Shown here one piece after another: positions 35,941-44,811 of a DNA stretch of 62,748 nt. This stretch comes from Burkholderiales bacterium 70-64 (GTDB lineage Bacteria > Pseudomonadota > Gammaproteobacteria > Burkholderiales > Burkholderiaceae_E). Made by a program: the position numbers and the translations under genes. Below the pieces are notes generated by a model. The model had not been told where the DNA came from. It worked only from the letters and a program-made list of their open reading frames with translations, and did not search any database. The DNA lies in contig MKUQ01000063.1 in the NCBI GenBank assembly GCA_001898645.1, positions 1 through 62,748 on the forward strand. Direction: 5' to 3'. How positions within the stretch are numbered: the stretch's first letter is position 1; every line of letters begins with the position of its first letter.

Positions 35941-36815
35941 TTGATCACTCCTGAGCGCCTGAGCGCCGCGCGAACCAAGTCGTGGCGCTCGGCCGACAAC
36001 GGCGTGAGCGGCAGCCGGATGCCGCGGGACACGCGCCCCATCTCGGCCAGCGCCCACTTGACCGGGATCGGGTTGGCCTCGACGAACAGATCGACGTGCA
36101 ACGGCAACAGGCGGCGGTGCAGCGCGAGCGCCGCCGCCCATTCGCCGGCGAGCGCATGCCGGCACATCTGCGCCATCGGCCCGGGAGCGACGTTGGCGGT
36201 GACCGAAATGATGCCGTGGCCGCCCATCGCCATGAGCGCCAGGCCGGAGTCGTCGTTGCCGGCGTAGACCGCGAAGCCCTGCGGAAGCTGCGCGAGCAGC
36301 GCCGAGCCGCGCCCGATGTCGCCGGTGGCATCCTTCAGGCCGACGACGCCCGGCACCTGCGCCAGGCGCAGGACGGTGGCATTGGAGAGATCGGCCACCG
36401 TGCGCGCGGGCACGTTGTACAGCACCATCGGCAGGTCGACCGCCTCGGCCACCGTCCTGAAGTGGCGGTACATGCCTTCCTGGGTCGGCTTGTTGTAGTA
36501 CGGCACCACCTGCAGCGAGGCGTGCGCGCCGGCCTTGTGCGCGAACTCGGTGAGCTCGATCGCCTCGCGCGTGGAGTTGCCGCCGGCGCCGGCGATGATG
36601 GGCACGCGCCCGGCGGCATGCTCGGTGGCGACGCGGATGAGGGTGGCGTGCTCCTCGACGTCGACGGTCGGCGATTCGCCGGTGGTCCCGACGACGACGA
36701 TCGCCGCCGTGCCCTCCTCGACGTGCCAGTCGATGAGGCGGCGATAGCACTCGAGATCGAGGCTGCCGTCCTCGTGCATCGGACTGACGATCGCGACAAT
36801 GCTGCCCTGGATCAT
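35937..36815 (-). CDS. dapA: 4-hydroxy-tetrahydrodipicolinate synthase
   Basis: Condenses pyruvate with aspartate semialdehyde, the first dedicated step to lysine and diaminopimelate. This (beta/alpha)8 aldolase has 292 residues, the normal length. Motifs are GTTGESPT (residues about 44-51), the Tyr of VVPYYNKP and the Schiff-base Lys in VGLKDATGD (about 161). Lysine feedback residues appear in the usual positions but cannot be confirmed by eye. It is the first gene of the dapA-bamC unit and overlaps bamC by 4 bp. Confidence 0.97.
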   Translation of the reverse strand: MIQGSIVAIVSPMHEDGSLDLECYRRLIDWHVEEGTAAIVVVGTTGESPTVDVEEHATLIRVATEHAAGRVPIIAGAGGNSTREAIELTEFAHKAGAHASLQVVPYYNKPTQEGMYRHFRTVAEAVDLPMVLYNVPARTVADLSNATVLRLAQVPGVVGLKDATGDIGRGSALLAQLPQGFAVYAGNDDSGLALMAMGGHGIISVTANVAPGPMAQMCRHALAGEWAAALALHRRLLPLHVDLFVEANPIPVKWALAEMGRVSRGIRLPLTPLSAERHDLVRAALRRSGVIN

Positions 36816-36842
36816 GGCTGGCCGGAAACGAAAAGCGACATT

Positions 36843-37430
36843 CTAGCCGAGCGCGCGCAACGCCCCGTCGCCGCGTGCGCGCACCGCGCAGACGCGCTGC
36901 ACCACGGCCGGCGCGGGCTGCTGCCCGGGCGGGACCGCGCGCTCGACGATGCCGTGCTCGAAGGCGAGCACGGTCAGGCCGGCGCGCGTGCTGCGCTCGT
37001 ACAGCTCGCCGGGCGCCAGCAGGAAGGCCGGGTTCGACGGACGCCCGAAGCGCTCGTTGCCCTGGGCGAAGGTTTCGTAGATCAGCAGGCCGTTCGGCGC
37101 CACCAGCGCCGCGAGCAGCGCGAAGCGCGGCCGGAACAGGTAGCGGGTGACGATCACCGCATCGAAGCGCTCGTCGCCGAACGGCCACGGGCCGGCCTCG
37201 AGATCGGCCGCGCGGACCTGCACGCCGGGGCCGACGGCCGCCAGCGCCGTCGCATCGCGATCGACGGCGCTGGCGCGCAGGCCGCGGCGCGCGGCCTCGC
37301 GCGCGTGCCGGCCCGGGCCGCAGGCGAAGTCGAGCACGCTCGCGCCGCTCGGCAGCAGCGACAGCCAGCGGACCACCCACGGCGAGGGCGCTGCCCCCGC
37401 CGGGCCCTGATCGATCGACAGGACGGACAT
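36843..37430 (-). CDS. Class I SAM-dependent methyltransferase
   Basis: A 195-residue methyltransferase with the SAM-binding motif I VLDFACGPGRHA (about 33-44), the acidic residue after motif II (SAVDRD) and a motif-III-like DAVIVTRYLFRP. It is similar in size and layout to the TehB/UbiE-like small methyltransferases. The substrate cannot be deduced. It lies 27 bp upstream of dapA on the same strand and divergently from the GGDEF/EAL protein. Confidence 0.85.
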   Translation of the reverse strand: MSVLSIDQGPAGAAPSPWVVRWLSLLPSGASVLDFACGPGRHAREAARRGLRASAVDRDATALAAVGPGVQVRAADLEAGPWPFGDERFDAVIVTRYLFRPRFALLAALVAPNGLLIYETFAQGNERFGRPSNPAFLLAPGELYERSTRAGLTVLAFEHGIVERAVPPGQQPAPAVVQRVCAVRARGDGALRALG

Positions 37431-37508
37431 ATTCCTCGGCGCTCTGGATGGGATCCGCTACATTACCGCGGATGCCCCGCCTTTCGCGGCGCCCGCCTCC
37501 GGCCGGCG

Positions 37509-40376
37509 TTGCGAGACGCTGCCAGCCACCCCGGGAGAGCCACGATAGAACCGGCCGCCGCTGCTGTACCCCCGCTCGCCGCGCGCTGCCGGCGCGCACT
37601 GCCCGGTGCCGCGCTCGCCGCCCTGGTGCTCGTCCCCGGCGCGGCCCATGCCGAGACCGCATCGCCCGACTGGCCGCCGGTGGTCGCGGCGCTGCTGGCG
37701 CTGGCCGGCATCGCGCTGCTCGGCGCGGCGCTGCGCCGCGCGCTGTCCGAGCGGCGCCGCTCGCTCGAGGCGCTGGACCAGCTCCAGGAGCGCAACGATG
37801 CGGCCGAGAACCTGGCCGCGCTCGGTTCGTGGGTGCACGACCTGCGGCACAACACGCTGCAGCTGAGCGCCGGCGCGCTGCGGCTGTTCGGCATCGACCC
37901 GGCCGCCGGCGTGCCGCCGCCGCCCGAGTTCCTCGCCCACATCCATCCCAACGATCAGCCGCGCTGGCAGCAGGCCCACCGCGCGAGCATGCGCGACGGG
38001 CGCGAGGCACGGGTGGAATTCCGCTGGATCCGGCCCAACCGCGAAGTGGTCTGGGTACGCAGCGTGGCGCGTTCCGAGCGCGACGCCCGCGGCGAAACGG
38101 TGCGCATCGCCGGCGTGGTGCAGGACATCACCGGCATGCGCGCGATGCAGCAGCAGCTGGCCTCGAGCGAAGCCAAGTTCCGCGACCTCACCCACCTGAG
38201 CTCCGACTGGATCTGGGAGACCGATGCGCAGCACCGCGTCTCGTTCCTGTCGGATTCGATCGACGCGGTGATCGGGCCGTGGCGGCGCGCCCTGATCGGG
38301 CGGCGCCGCTGGGACCATCCCGAGGCCGACTTCCTGCATCCCGACTGGGACACGCATCGGGCGACCTGCGAGGCACACCGGCCGTTCGAGGATTTCGAGT
38401 TCGCGCAGATCGATCCGCAGGGCAAGGTGCACTACCTGTCGCTGAGCGGTCGCCCGGTGTTCGACGACGGCGGACGCTTCGCCGGCTACCGCGGCACCGG
38501 CCGCGACATCACCCTCGAGAAGCAGCAGCGCATGCTGCTCGAGATCGAGGGCGACATCGCCGCGATCATGCGCGAGCAGACCGATCCGCAGCGCGTGGTC
38601 ACCGCCATCGTCATCACCCTGTGCGGCAAGCTCGGCTGGATCGGCGGCGTGCACCTGGTGCGCAGCGGCCGCGCCATCGCGGTGCGCGAACGCTGGGGCT
38701 ATCCGGCATTCACCCGCATGGTCGCCGACCTGCCGGCGGAGATCCCGCTCGAGGACGACGGCATCGAGGGGCAATGCTGGCGCGAAGGCCGGCACGCCTG
38801 GATCACCGACCCGGCCGCGCACCCGGCGTTCGCGCAGCGCTACCGCATCCGGGCGCTGGGCGCGCGCGCGGCCTTCCTCGCGCCGGTCCACGACGAGCAC
38901 GGCCACACCATGAGCCTGCTGCTGTTCCTGAGCCCGGTGGCGTTTCGCGGCGAGCCCTTCCTCGGGCAGGCCGCCGACACGATCTCGCGCACGCTGTCGC
39001 TGTACCTGCAGCGCAAGGCGGCCGAATCGCGGCTGATGCACGCCTCGCTGCACGATGCGCTCACCGGCCTGTCCAACCGCGCCCACCTGCTGCAGCAGCT
39101 CGAGGCCTGCCTCGAGGCGAACCGGCGAGTGGCCCTGCTGTACGTCGACCTCGACCGCTACAAGCTGATCAACGATACGCTGGGCCACGCCGCCGGCGAC
39201 AAGGCGCTGGTGGAGGTCGCGCGCCGCCTGCGCGACTCGGTGGGCGGGCACGACGCGGTAGGCCGCATGGGCGGCGACGAATTCGTGGCGCTGCTCGCGC
39301 AGCCCGGCACGCGCGAGGAGATCGAGCACATCGCCCGCACCGTGCTGGCGGCGATCGAGAAGCCGCTGGTGCTGGCCAACCGCGCCTACTTCCTGTCGGC
39401 GAGCGTCGGCGTGGCCATCGCCCCCGACGACGCACAGGACGCCCGGACGCTGATCCGCTGCGCCGACAGCGCCATGTACCAGGTCAAATCCGACGGGCGC
39501 AACGACGTGCGCTTCTTCGCCGGCGGCATGTCCGACGAGCGCGCGGAGCAGCTGCAGCTCGCCGCCGAGCTGCCCATGGCCATCCAGCGCGGCGAGGTCG
39601 ACCTGCACTACCAGCCGATCATGAACATCGACGAGCGCTGCGTGATCGGCTTCGAGGGCCTGCTGCGCTGGCGCCATCCGACGCGCGGGCTGCTGATGCC
39701 GGACCGCTTCCTGCCGGCAGCCGAGCAGAGCAACCTGATCCGCGAGATCGGCCTGTGGGCGATCCGCCGCGCGCTCGACGACCGGGTGCGCCTGGGCATC
39801 GAGGCCTACCCCGACACCGCCGTGTCGGTGAACGTGTCGGCGCGCCAGCTGAGCGAGGACGGATTCCTCGTTCAGCTGGCCGAGATGATGCAGGAGCGGC
39901 GCTTCCCGCCGCGCCTGCTGCGCCTGGAGCTCACCGAGAGCGCGTTCATCGAGAACCCGGAGCGCACCGTGGCGCTGATCGGCGAGCTGCGCCGGCTCGG
40001 CGTACGGGTGATCATCGACAACTTCGGCACCGGCTACGCGTCGCTGTCGTACCTGAAGAACCTGCCGGTGGACGGCCTGAAGATCGATCGCGCCTTCGTC
40101 CAGAACCTGCCCGCCGATCGCGGCAACGCGGCCATCGTGCAGGCCATCACCACCATGGCCGCCAAGCTCGGGCTGCAGGCGATGGCCGAGGGCGTGGAGA
40201 CGGCCGCCGAGCTGCGCGGGCTGCGTTCGCTCGACTGCGACCAGGTGCAGGGATCGCTGATCTCCGAGCCGCTGCCGTTCACCGAGCTCAAGGACTTCCT
40301 CGAGGCGCTGCCGACGCTGCGCCAGATGCACCTGGTGCGCGAGTCGCGCGCCGGCGCGGGCGCCGTTCAGGCGTAG
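37509..40376 (+). CDS. Membrane PAS-GAF-GGDEF-EAL cyclic-di-GMP protein
   Basis: A signalling protein of about 955 residues: N-terminal signal or membrane segments (VLVPGAAHAE, then VVAALLALAGIALLG), two PAS domains (about 120-360), a GAF-like domain (about 365-500), GGDEF and EAL. The GGDEF motif is intact (residue 588); the inhibitory RxxD is absent. The EAL motif is EGL (716), and the metal motif DDFGTG reads DNFGTG (Asp837-Asn838), so phosphodiesterase activity may be weakened. No ATG or GTG fits the start. TTG 37509 lacks a ribosome-binding site, while an in-frame ATA at 37545 has GGGAG eight bases before it. The start is therefore unresolved. The 3' end overlaps trpS by 10 bp. Confidence 0.85.
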   Translation: MRDAASHPGRATIEPAAAAVPPLAARCRRALPGAALAALVLVPGAAHAETASPDWPPVVAALLALAGIALLGAALRRALSERRRSLEALDQLQERNDAAENLAALGSWVHDLRHNTLQLSAGALRLFGIDPAAGVPPPPEFLAHIHPNDQPRWQQAHRASMRDGREARVEFRWIRPNREVVWVRSVARSERDARGETVRIAGVVQDITGMRAMQQQLASSEAKFRDLTHLSSDWIWETDAQHRVSFLSDSIDAVIGPWRRALIGRRRWDHPEADFLHPDWDTHRATCEAHRPFEDFEFAQIDPQGKVHYLSLSGRPVFDDGGRFAGYRGTGRDITLEKQQRMLLEIEGDIAAIMREQTDPQRVVTAIVITLCGKLGWIGGVHLVRSGRAIAVRERWGYPAFTRMVADLPAEIPLEDDGIEGQCWREGRHAWITDPAAHPAFAQRYRIRALGARAAFLAPVHDEHGHTMSLLLFLSPVAFRGEPFLGQAADTISRTLSLYLQRKAAESRLMHASLHDALTGLSNRAHLLQQLEACLEANRRVALLYVDLDRYKLINDTLGHAAGDKALVEVARRLRDSVGGHDAVGRMGGDEFVALLAQPGTREEIEHIARTVLAAIEKPLVLANRAYFLSASVGVAIAPDDAQDARTLIRCADSAMYQVKSDGRNDVRFFAGGMSDERAEQLQLAAELPMAIQRGEVDLHYQPIMNIDERCVIGFEGLLRWRHPTRGLLMPDRFLPAAEQSNLIREIGLWAIRRALDDRVRLGIEAYPDTAVSVNVSARQLSEDGFLVQLAEMMQERRFPPRLLRLELTESAFIENPERTVALIGELRRLGVRVIIDNFGTGYASLSYLKNLPVDGLKIDRAFVQNLPADRGNAAIVQAITTMAAKLGLQAMAEGVETAAELRGLRSLDCDQVQGSLISEPLPFTELKDFLEALPTLRQMHLVRESRAGAGAVQA

Positions 40377-41569
40377 GCGAGCCCCATCGCCTCGCGCACC
40401 TCGCGCATCGTCTCCTGCGCGATCTTGCGCGCCTGGTCGCAGCCGTCGGCCACGATGTTGCGCAGCAGGCTCGGATCGTCGAGGTAGGGCTGGGCGCGCT
40501 CGCGGAACACCTGCTGCTCGGCGAGCACGGCATCGATCAGCGGCTGCTTGCATTCCAGGCAGCCGATGCCGGCGCTGCGGCATCCGGCCTGCACCCATTC
40601 CAGGGTGTCCTCGCCGCTGTAGACCTGGTGCAGCGGCCACACCGGGCAGCGCGCGGGCTCGCCGGGGTCGGCGCGGCGCACGCGCGCGGGATCGGTCGGC
40701 ATGGTGCGGATCTTGGCGCTCACCGATTCGGGGTCTTCGCGCATCGCGATGGCGTTGCCGTAGCTCTTGGACATCTTCTGCCCGTCGATGCCGGGCATGC
40801 GCGAGGCCGGGGTGAGCAGCGACTGCGGCTCGGCGAGAATGATCTTGCGGCTGCCTTCGAGATAGCCGAACAACCGCTCGCGATCGCCCATGCTCAGGTT
40901 CTGCGCCAGCTCGAGCAGCTCGCGGCCCTGCTGCAGGGCGGCCTCGTCGCCCTGCTCCTGGTAGCGCGTGCGCAGCTCGCGGTAGAGCCTGGCGCGCCGG
41001 CTGCCGAGCTTCCTGACCGCCTCGCGCGCCTTGTCCTCAAAGCCCGGCTCGCGCCCGAACAGGTGGTTGAAGCGGCGCGCCAGCTCGCGGGTGAACTCGA
41101 CGTGCGGCACCTGGTCTTCGCCCACCGGCACCCAGGCGGCGCGATACATGAGGATGTCGGCGGCCTGCAGCAGCGGGTAGCCGAGGAAGCCGTAGGTGGA
41201 GAGGTCGCGATCGGAGAGCTTGTCCTGCTGGTCCTTGTAGGTGGGCACGCGCTCGAGCCAGCCCAGCGGCGTGCACATCGACAGCAGCAGGTGCAGCTCG
41301 GCGTGCTCGGGCACCCGCGACTGGATGAACAGCGTCGACTGCTGCGGATCGATGCCGGCGGCCAGCCAGTCGATCACCATCTCCCAGACGTTGTCGCCGA
41401 TCACGCCGGGCGTGTCGTAGTGGGTGGTGAGCGCATGCCAGTCGGCCACGAAGAACAGGCACGGATGCTCGGACTGCAGCCGCACCCAGTTCTTGAGCGC
41501 GCCGTGGAAGTGGCCGAGGTGCAGCGCGCCGGTGGGGCGCATGCCGGAGACGACTCGTTCGGTGAACAT
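40367..41569 (-). CDS. trpS: Tryptophanyl-tRNA synthetase
   Basis: Class Ic synthetase charging tRNA-Trp. The 400 residues are longer than E. coli TrpS (334) but usual for the betaproteobacterial form, which carries an insertion around residues 180-240 before the KMSKS loop. Motifs are the HIGH-type block HLGHFHGAL (about 17-25) and KMSKSYGN (about 265). A Cys-containing C-terminal segment (CRSAGIGCLECK) is part of the anticodon-binding region of this type. The ATG at 41569 follows the stop of the M50 protease by one base (TGACATG). An in-frame ATG at 41581 would add four residues. It is last in a same-strand run starting at 44760. Confidence 0.95.
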   Translation of the reverse strand: MFTERVVSGMRPTGALHLGHFHGALKNWVRLQSEHPCLFFVADWHALTTHYDTPGVIGDNVWEMVIDWLAAGIDPQQSTLFIQSRVPEHAELHLLLSMCTPLGWLERVPTYKDQQDKLSDRDLSTYGFLGYPLLQAADILMYRAAWVPVGEDQVPHVEFTRELARRFNHLFGREPGFEDKAREAVRKLGSRRARLYRELRTRYQEQGDEAALQQGRELLELAQNLSMGDRERLFGYLEGSRKIILAEPQSLLTPASRMPGIDGQKMSKSYGNAIAMREDPESVSAKIRTMPTDPARVRRADPGEPARCPVWPLHQVYSGEDTLEWVQAGCRSAGIGCLECKQPLIDAVLAEQQVFRERAQPYLDDPSLLRNIVADGCDQARKIAQETMREVREAMGLAYA

Positions 41570-41570
41570 G

Positions 41571-42221
41571 TCACAGCGCAAGCAGCGTCGCGATCAGGCG
41601 GATCCCGAAGTCGATGAGCGGCGCCACCAGCCCGCCCAGCATGCCGGTGGCGAGCAGCGCGAGCAGGATGAACAGCCCGTACGGCTCCAGGCGCAGGTAG
41701 TGCGCGGCGAGCCGCCGGGGCAGCAGGCTCGCGACGATGCGCCCGCCGTCGAGCGGCGGCACCGGCACCAGGTTGAGCGCGGCCAGCGCGAGGTTCACCA
41801 GGATGCCCGCGAAGGCCATGTGCTGCAGGAACTCGCTGCCGCCGTCCGGCAGCAGCTTGAGCATGATTGCCCAGCCGATCGCCATCGCCACGTTCGCGCC
41901 CGGGCCGGCGGCCGCGACGATGCCCATGTCGCGGCGCGGCGAATGCAGGTTCGAGGGAACGATGGGCACCGGCTTGGCCCAGCCGAACAGCAGCCCGCTC
42001 CCGCCGAGCGACTTGCTGGCCAGCAGGATGAGCACCGGCACCAGCACGGTGCCCACCGGATCGACGTGCCGCAGGGGGTTGAGCGTGACCCGGCCCATCA
42101 GCTGCGCAGTGCGATCACCCAGGCGCGCGGCGACATAGCCGTGGGCAGCCTCGTGCAGCGTGATCGCGAACAGCACCGGAATCGCATAGACCGCAATCAC
42201 CTGCGGAAGGCTCGGTTCCAT
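41571..42221 (-). CDS. Site-2 protease family (M50) membrane metalloprotease
   Basis: A 216-residue polytopic zinc protease of the short YwhC/Rip-like type without a PDZ domain. The zinc motif HEAAHGY (HExxH) lies in the first helix (about residues 21-26), and the third ligand motif is VPPLDGGRI in a later helix. Five or six hydrophobic segments are predicted. Such short S2P homologues near trpS are widespread, and their substrates are unknown. It sits one base before the trpS start and 63 bp after yciO, on the same strand. Confidence 0.9.
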   Translation of the reverse strand: MEPSLPQVIAVYAIPVLFAITLHEAAHGYVAARLGDRTAQLMGRVTLNPLRHVDPVGTVLVPVLILLASKSLGGSGLLFGWAKPVPIVPSNLHSPRRDMGIVAAAGPGANVAMAIGWAIMLKLLPDGGSEFLQHMAFAGILVNLALAALNLVPVPPLDGGRIVASLLPRRLAAHYLRLEPYGLFILLALLATGMLGGLVAPLIDFGIRLIATLLAL

Positions 42222-42284
42222 GGCGCCGATTGTAGCAGCCGGTCTGCGGCGCCCCGCGCGCGGCGGCGCGGGCGGCGCCGGCCG

Positions 42285-42944
42285 TCAGAAGCGCACGCGC
42301 AGCATCGACGCCTCGAGCCCGCGCGCCACCATGCCCTCGATGCTGCCGCATCCGAGGCGCACGATCAGCGGCTGCTCGCCGGTCAGGTCGACGACCGTGG
42401 TCGGCACGAAGCCCTGTCCGCCGGCATCCAGGACGAGCTCGATGCGCCGATCCAGGCGCGCCAGGATGTCGTCGGCGTCGGTGAGCGGATCGTCCTCGCC
42501 GGGCAGGATCAGGCTCGAGCACAGCACCGGCTCGCCGTGCGCCTCGAGCAGGCCGCGCGCGACCGCGCTGGCGGGCACGCGCAGGCCGATGGTGCGGCGC
42601 GAAGGATGCCAGAGCCGCCGCGGCACCTCCTTGGTGGCGTCGAGCACGAAGGTGTAGGGCCCCGGCGTCCACTCCTTGAGAAAGCGGTACTGCCGGCTGT
42701 CGACCTTCGCATAGGTGGACAGCTCCGACAGGTCGCGGCACATCAGTGTGAGCAGGTGGCGCTCGTCCAGGCCGCGCAGCGTGCGCAGCCGGTCCACCGC
42801 CGCCTTGTCGCCCAGGCGGCAGGCCAGCACGTAGCAGGCATCGGTGGGCAGAGCGATCACGCCGCCGCTGCCCAGGATCTCCGCGGCCTGGCGCAGCAGC
42901 CGCAGCTGCGGCGTGGTCGGATGCAGGGTGAAGCGCTGGGTCAT
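42285..42944 (-). CDS. yciO: YciO/Sua5/YrdC-family protein
   Basis: A 219-residue protein of the Sua5/YrdC/YciO superfamily, with the fold's entry block GGVIALPTDACYVLAC, the segment TPGPYTFVL and a C-terminal STTVVDLT-like VPTTVVDLTGE. YrdC/TsaC makes threonylcarbamoyl-AMP for the t6A modification. The YciO subgroup is related but its role is not settled, and this sequence resembles YciO more than TsaC. It overlaps the PHP nuclease gene by 4 bp (ATGA), a pairing that is conserved, since yciV and yciO are also neighbours in E. coli. Confidence 0.88.
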   Translation of the reverse strand: MTQRFTLHPTTPQLRLLRQAAEILGSGGVIALPTDACYVLACRLGDKAAVDRLRTLRGLDERHLLTLMCRDLSELSTYAKVDSRQYRFLKEWTPGPYTFVLDATKEVPRRLWHPSRRTIGLRVPASAVARGLLEAHGEPVLCSSLILPGEDDPLTDADDILARLDRRIELVLDAGGQGFVPTTVVDLTGEQPLIVRLGCGSIEGMVARGLEASMLRVRF

Positions 42945-43855
42945 GCGCTCGCCAGGGTCCTCCCGCCGGCGGCCGTGCGCGCAACAGCCTGCGCGGCCTC
43001 GGGCCAATCGGCCCACACCGGCACCAGCGGTGCCGGCAGCGGCGGCAGGCGACCCAGCTCGACGTGGCCTTCGTCGGGGCCGTGGAAATCGGAGCCGCGC
43101 GAAGCGCGCAGGCCGAACTCCAGGGCGATCTCGGCGAAGCGGCGGTACTGCTGGCGCGCGTGCGAGCCGCACACGACCTCGATCGCCTCGCCGCCGCCGT
43201 CGCGAAACTCGCCGATGAGGGCGTGCAGCGCGTTGTCGCCGAGCCGGTAGCGGCCCGGATGCGCCAGCACCGCGGTACCGCCGGCGGCGCGGATCCAGGC
43301 GAGCGCATCGCCCAGCGCCGCCCACCGGTGCGGCACGAAGCCCGGCCGGCCTTCGGACAGATAGTGCCGGAACACCTCGCGGACGTCGGCGCAGCGGCCC
43401 TGGGCGACGATGAAGCGCGCGAAGTGGGTGCGCGACACCAGGGCGGGATTGCCGGCGTAGCGCAGCGCGCCTTCGTAGGCGCCCGGCACGCCGGCACGCG
43501 CCAGCGCCTCGCCCATCTCGCGCGCGCGGGCATCGCGCCCCGCGCGCGTGCGCGCCAGCCCCGCGATCAGCGCCTCGCAGGCGAAGTCGACGCGCAGCCC
43601 GAGCACGTGGATGGTCTCGCCGCCCCAGCTGACCGAGATCTCCACCCCGGGCACGAAGGCCATGCCGGCGGCGAACGCCGCCGCGCGCGCTTCGGAGAGG
43701 CCGGCGACCTCGTCGTGATCGGTGAGCGCGAACAGGCGTACGCCCTGCGAGGCCGCGCGGCGGGCCACTTCGGCCGGCGCGAGCACGCCGTCGGAGACGC
43801 GCGAGTGGCTGTGCAGATCGGCGTTGAGGGCGCGCGCGGCGTCCGGGCTCGGCAT
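42941..43855 (-). CDS. rnm: PHP-domain 5'-3' exonuclease (RNase AM / YciV type)
   Basis: A 304-residue polymerase-and-histidinol-phosphatase domain enzyme. Metal-binding motifs are ADLHSHS (about 13-18), LTDHDE (about 44-49), PGVEIS, and later VLAHPGRY and GSDFHG. E. coli YciV (RNase AM) removes mononucleotides from RNA 5' ends and helps to mature 23S rRNA, and this protein is similar in length and motif order. The start ATG 43855 overlaps the hydrolase stop (TGATG). It is in an operon with the alpha/beta hydrolase before it and yciO after it. Confidence 0.9.
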   Translation of the reverse strand: MPSPDAARALNADLHSHSRVSDGVLAPAEVARRAASQGVRLFALTDHDEVAGLSEARAAAFAAGMAFVPGVEISVSWGGETIHVLGLRVDFACEALIAGLARTRAGRDARAREMGEALARAGVPGAYEGALRYAGNPALVSRTHFARFIVAQGRCADVREVFRHYLSEGRPGFVPHRWAALGDALAWIRAAGGTAVLAHPGRYRLGDNALHALIGEFRDGGGEAIEVVCGSHARQQYRRFAEIALEFGLRASRGSDFHGPDEGHVELGRLPPLPAPLVPVWADWPEAAQAVARTAAGGRTLASA

Positions 43856-44760
43856 CAAGCGAGGAACTCCTCGATCAGGCGGGCGACTTCGTCCGGTCGA
43901 TCATGGTGGAGCATGTGCCCGGCACCCGCAACCGTGACCCTCCTGCGGGAACGGATCGCCTGCAGCCTGCGCCGGTACGCGGGCGTGTGGGCGAAGCGCT
44001 GCCACTCCTCGACGTGGCCGGCCTGCACCCACAGCACGTCGGCGGTGATCAGGCGCCAGCAGGCGAGCACTTCCTCCAGCCGGTAGAGCGTCGGCGAGAC
44101 CAGGCGGTGGACCGGATCGGCGAGCAGCTCGAAGCGGCCGGCCGGGGTCGGGCGCGACCAGTGCTGCGCCAGGAAGGCCGCGTAGTCGGCGCGCAGGCGC
44201 GGATTGGTGCGCATCAGGCGCGCGGCCACCTCGTCGCGCGTGGCATAGTCGCGCAGCGACGGCCCGGCCTTGAGCTCGTCGAGCCAGCGCGCATAGCGCG
44301 CCGGCGCCTGATCCGGCCGGGTCGTCGGCAGCCCGAGGCCGTCGAGGTTCACCAGACGGCGCACGCGCGCCGGGCGCACGCCGGCGTACAGCGTCGCGAC
44401 GTTGCCGCCCATGCTGTGGCCGGCGATGTCCGCCGGCCCCTCGGGCGCCAGGCTGTCGAGCAGCGCGTCGAGATCGCCGAGGTAGTCCGGGAACCAGTAG
44501 GTGTCGGACTGCGCCCGCGCGCTCAGCCCGAAGCCGCGCCAGTCGGGTGCGTACAGGCGCCAGTGCGCGGGCAGCGCATCGGCCACGAACTGGAACGACG
44601 CGGAGACGTCCATCCAGCCGTGCAGCAGGAACAGGGTGGGCGCGGGATCGTCCCGGCCGGGCGCGGGATCCCAGCAGCGCACGTGGTGGCGCAGGCCGCG
44701 AATGTCGAAGAACAGCGAGCGGCTCTCGCGGCGCGGCAGGTAGGGGTCGGCGGGCGGCAT
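43855..44760 (-). CDS. Alpha/beta-fold hydrolase
   Basis: A 301-residue alpha/beta hydrolase. The oxyanion segment is HGWMD, the nucleophile elbow GHSMGG (Ser about 132), and the catalytic His lies in AGAGHMLHHDRP near the C-terminus; the acid probably lies around residue 240. It is most like carboxylesterase/lipase-type members that precede the rnm-yciO genes in betaproteobacteria. The substrate is unknown. The ATG at 44760 is used; a GTG at 44772 in the same frame is possible. It begins the same-strand run to trpS and diverges from the acyl-CoA synthetase, with 51 bp between starts. Confidence 0.87.
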   Translation of the reverse strand: MPPADPYLPRRESRSLFFDIRGLRHHVRCWDPAPGRDDPAPTLFLLHGWMDVSASFQFVADALPAHWRLYAPDWRGFGLSARAQSDTYWFPDYLGDLDALLDSLAPEGPADIAGHSMGGNVATLYAGVRPARVRRLVNLDGLGLPTTRPDQAPARYARWLDELKAGPSLRDYATRDEVAARLMRTNPRLRADYAAFLAQHWSRPTPAGRFELLADPVHRLVSPTLYRLEEVLACWRLITADVLWVQAGHVEEWQRFAHTPAYRRRLQAIRSRRRVTVAGAGHMLHHDRPDEVARLIEEFLA

Positions 44761-44811
44761 CGAAGCGGGCACAATACGAAGTGGCGATTATAGAAACATG
44801 GGGGGACCGCG

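Noticed and set aside
37448-41617. Alternative long plus-strand frame starting at ATG 37471 and overlapping the GGDEF/EAL gene
   Set aside because: The product has no domains and is out of frame with the PAS, GGDEF and EAL motifs, so it is a shadow frame. A frameshift joining the two is possible but nothing in the sequence demands it.
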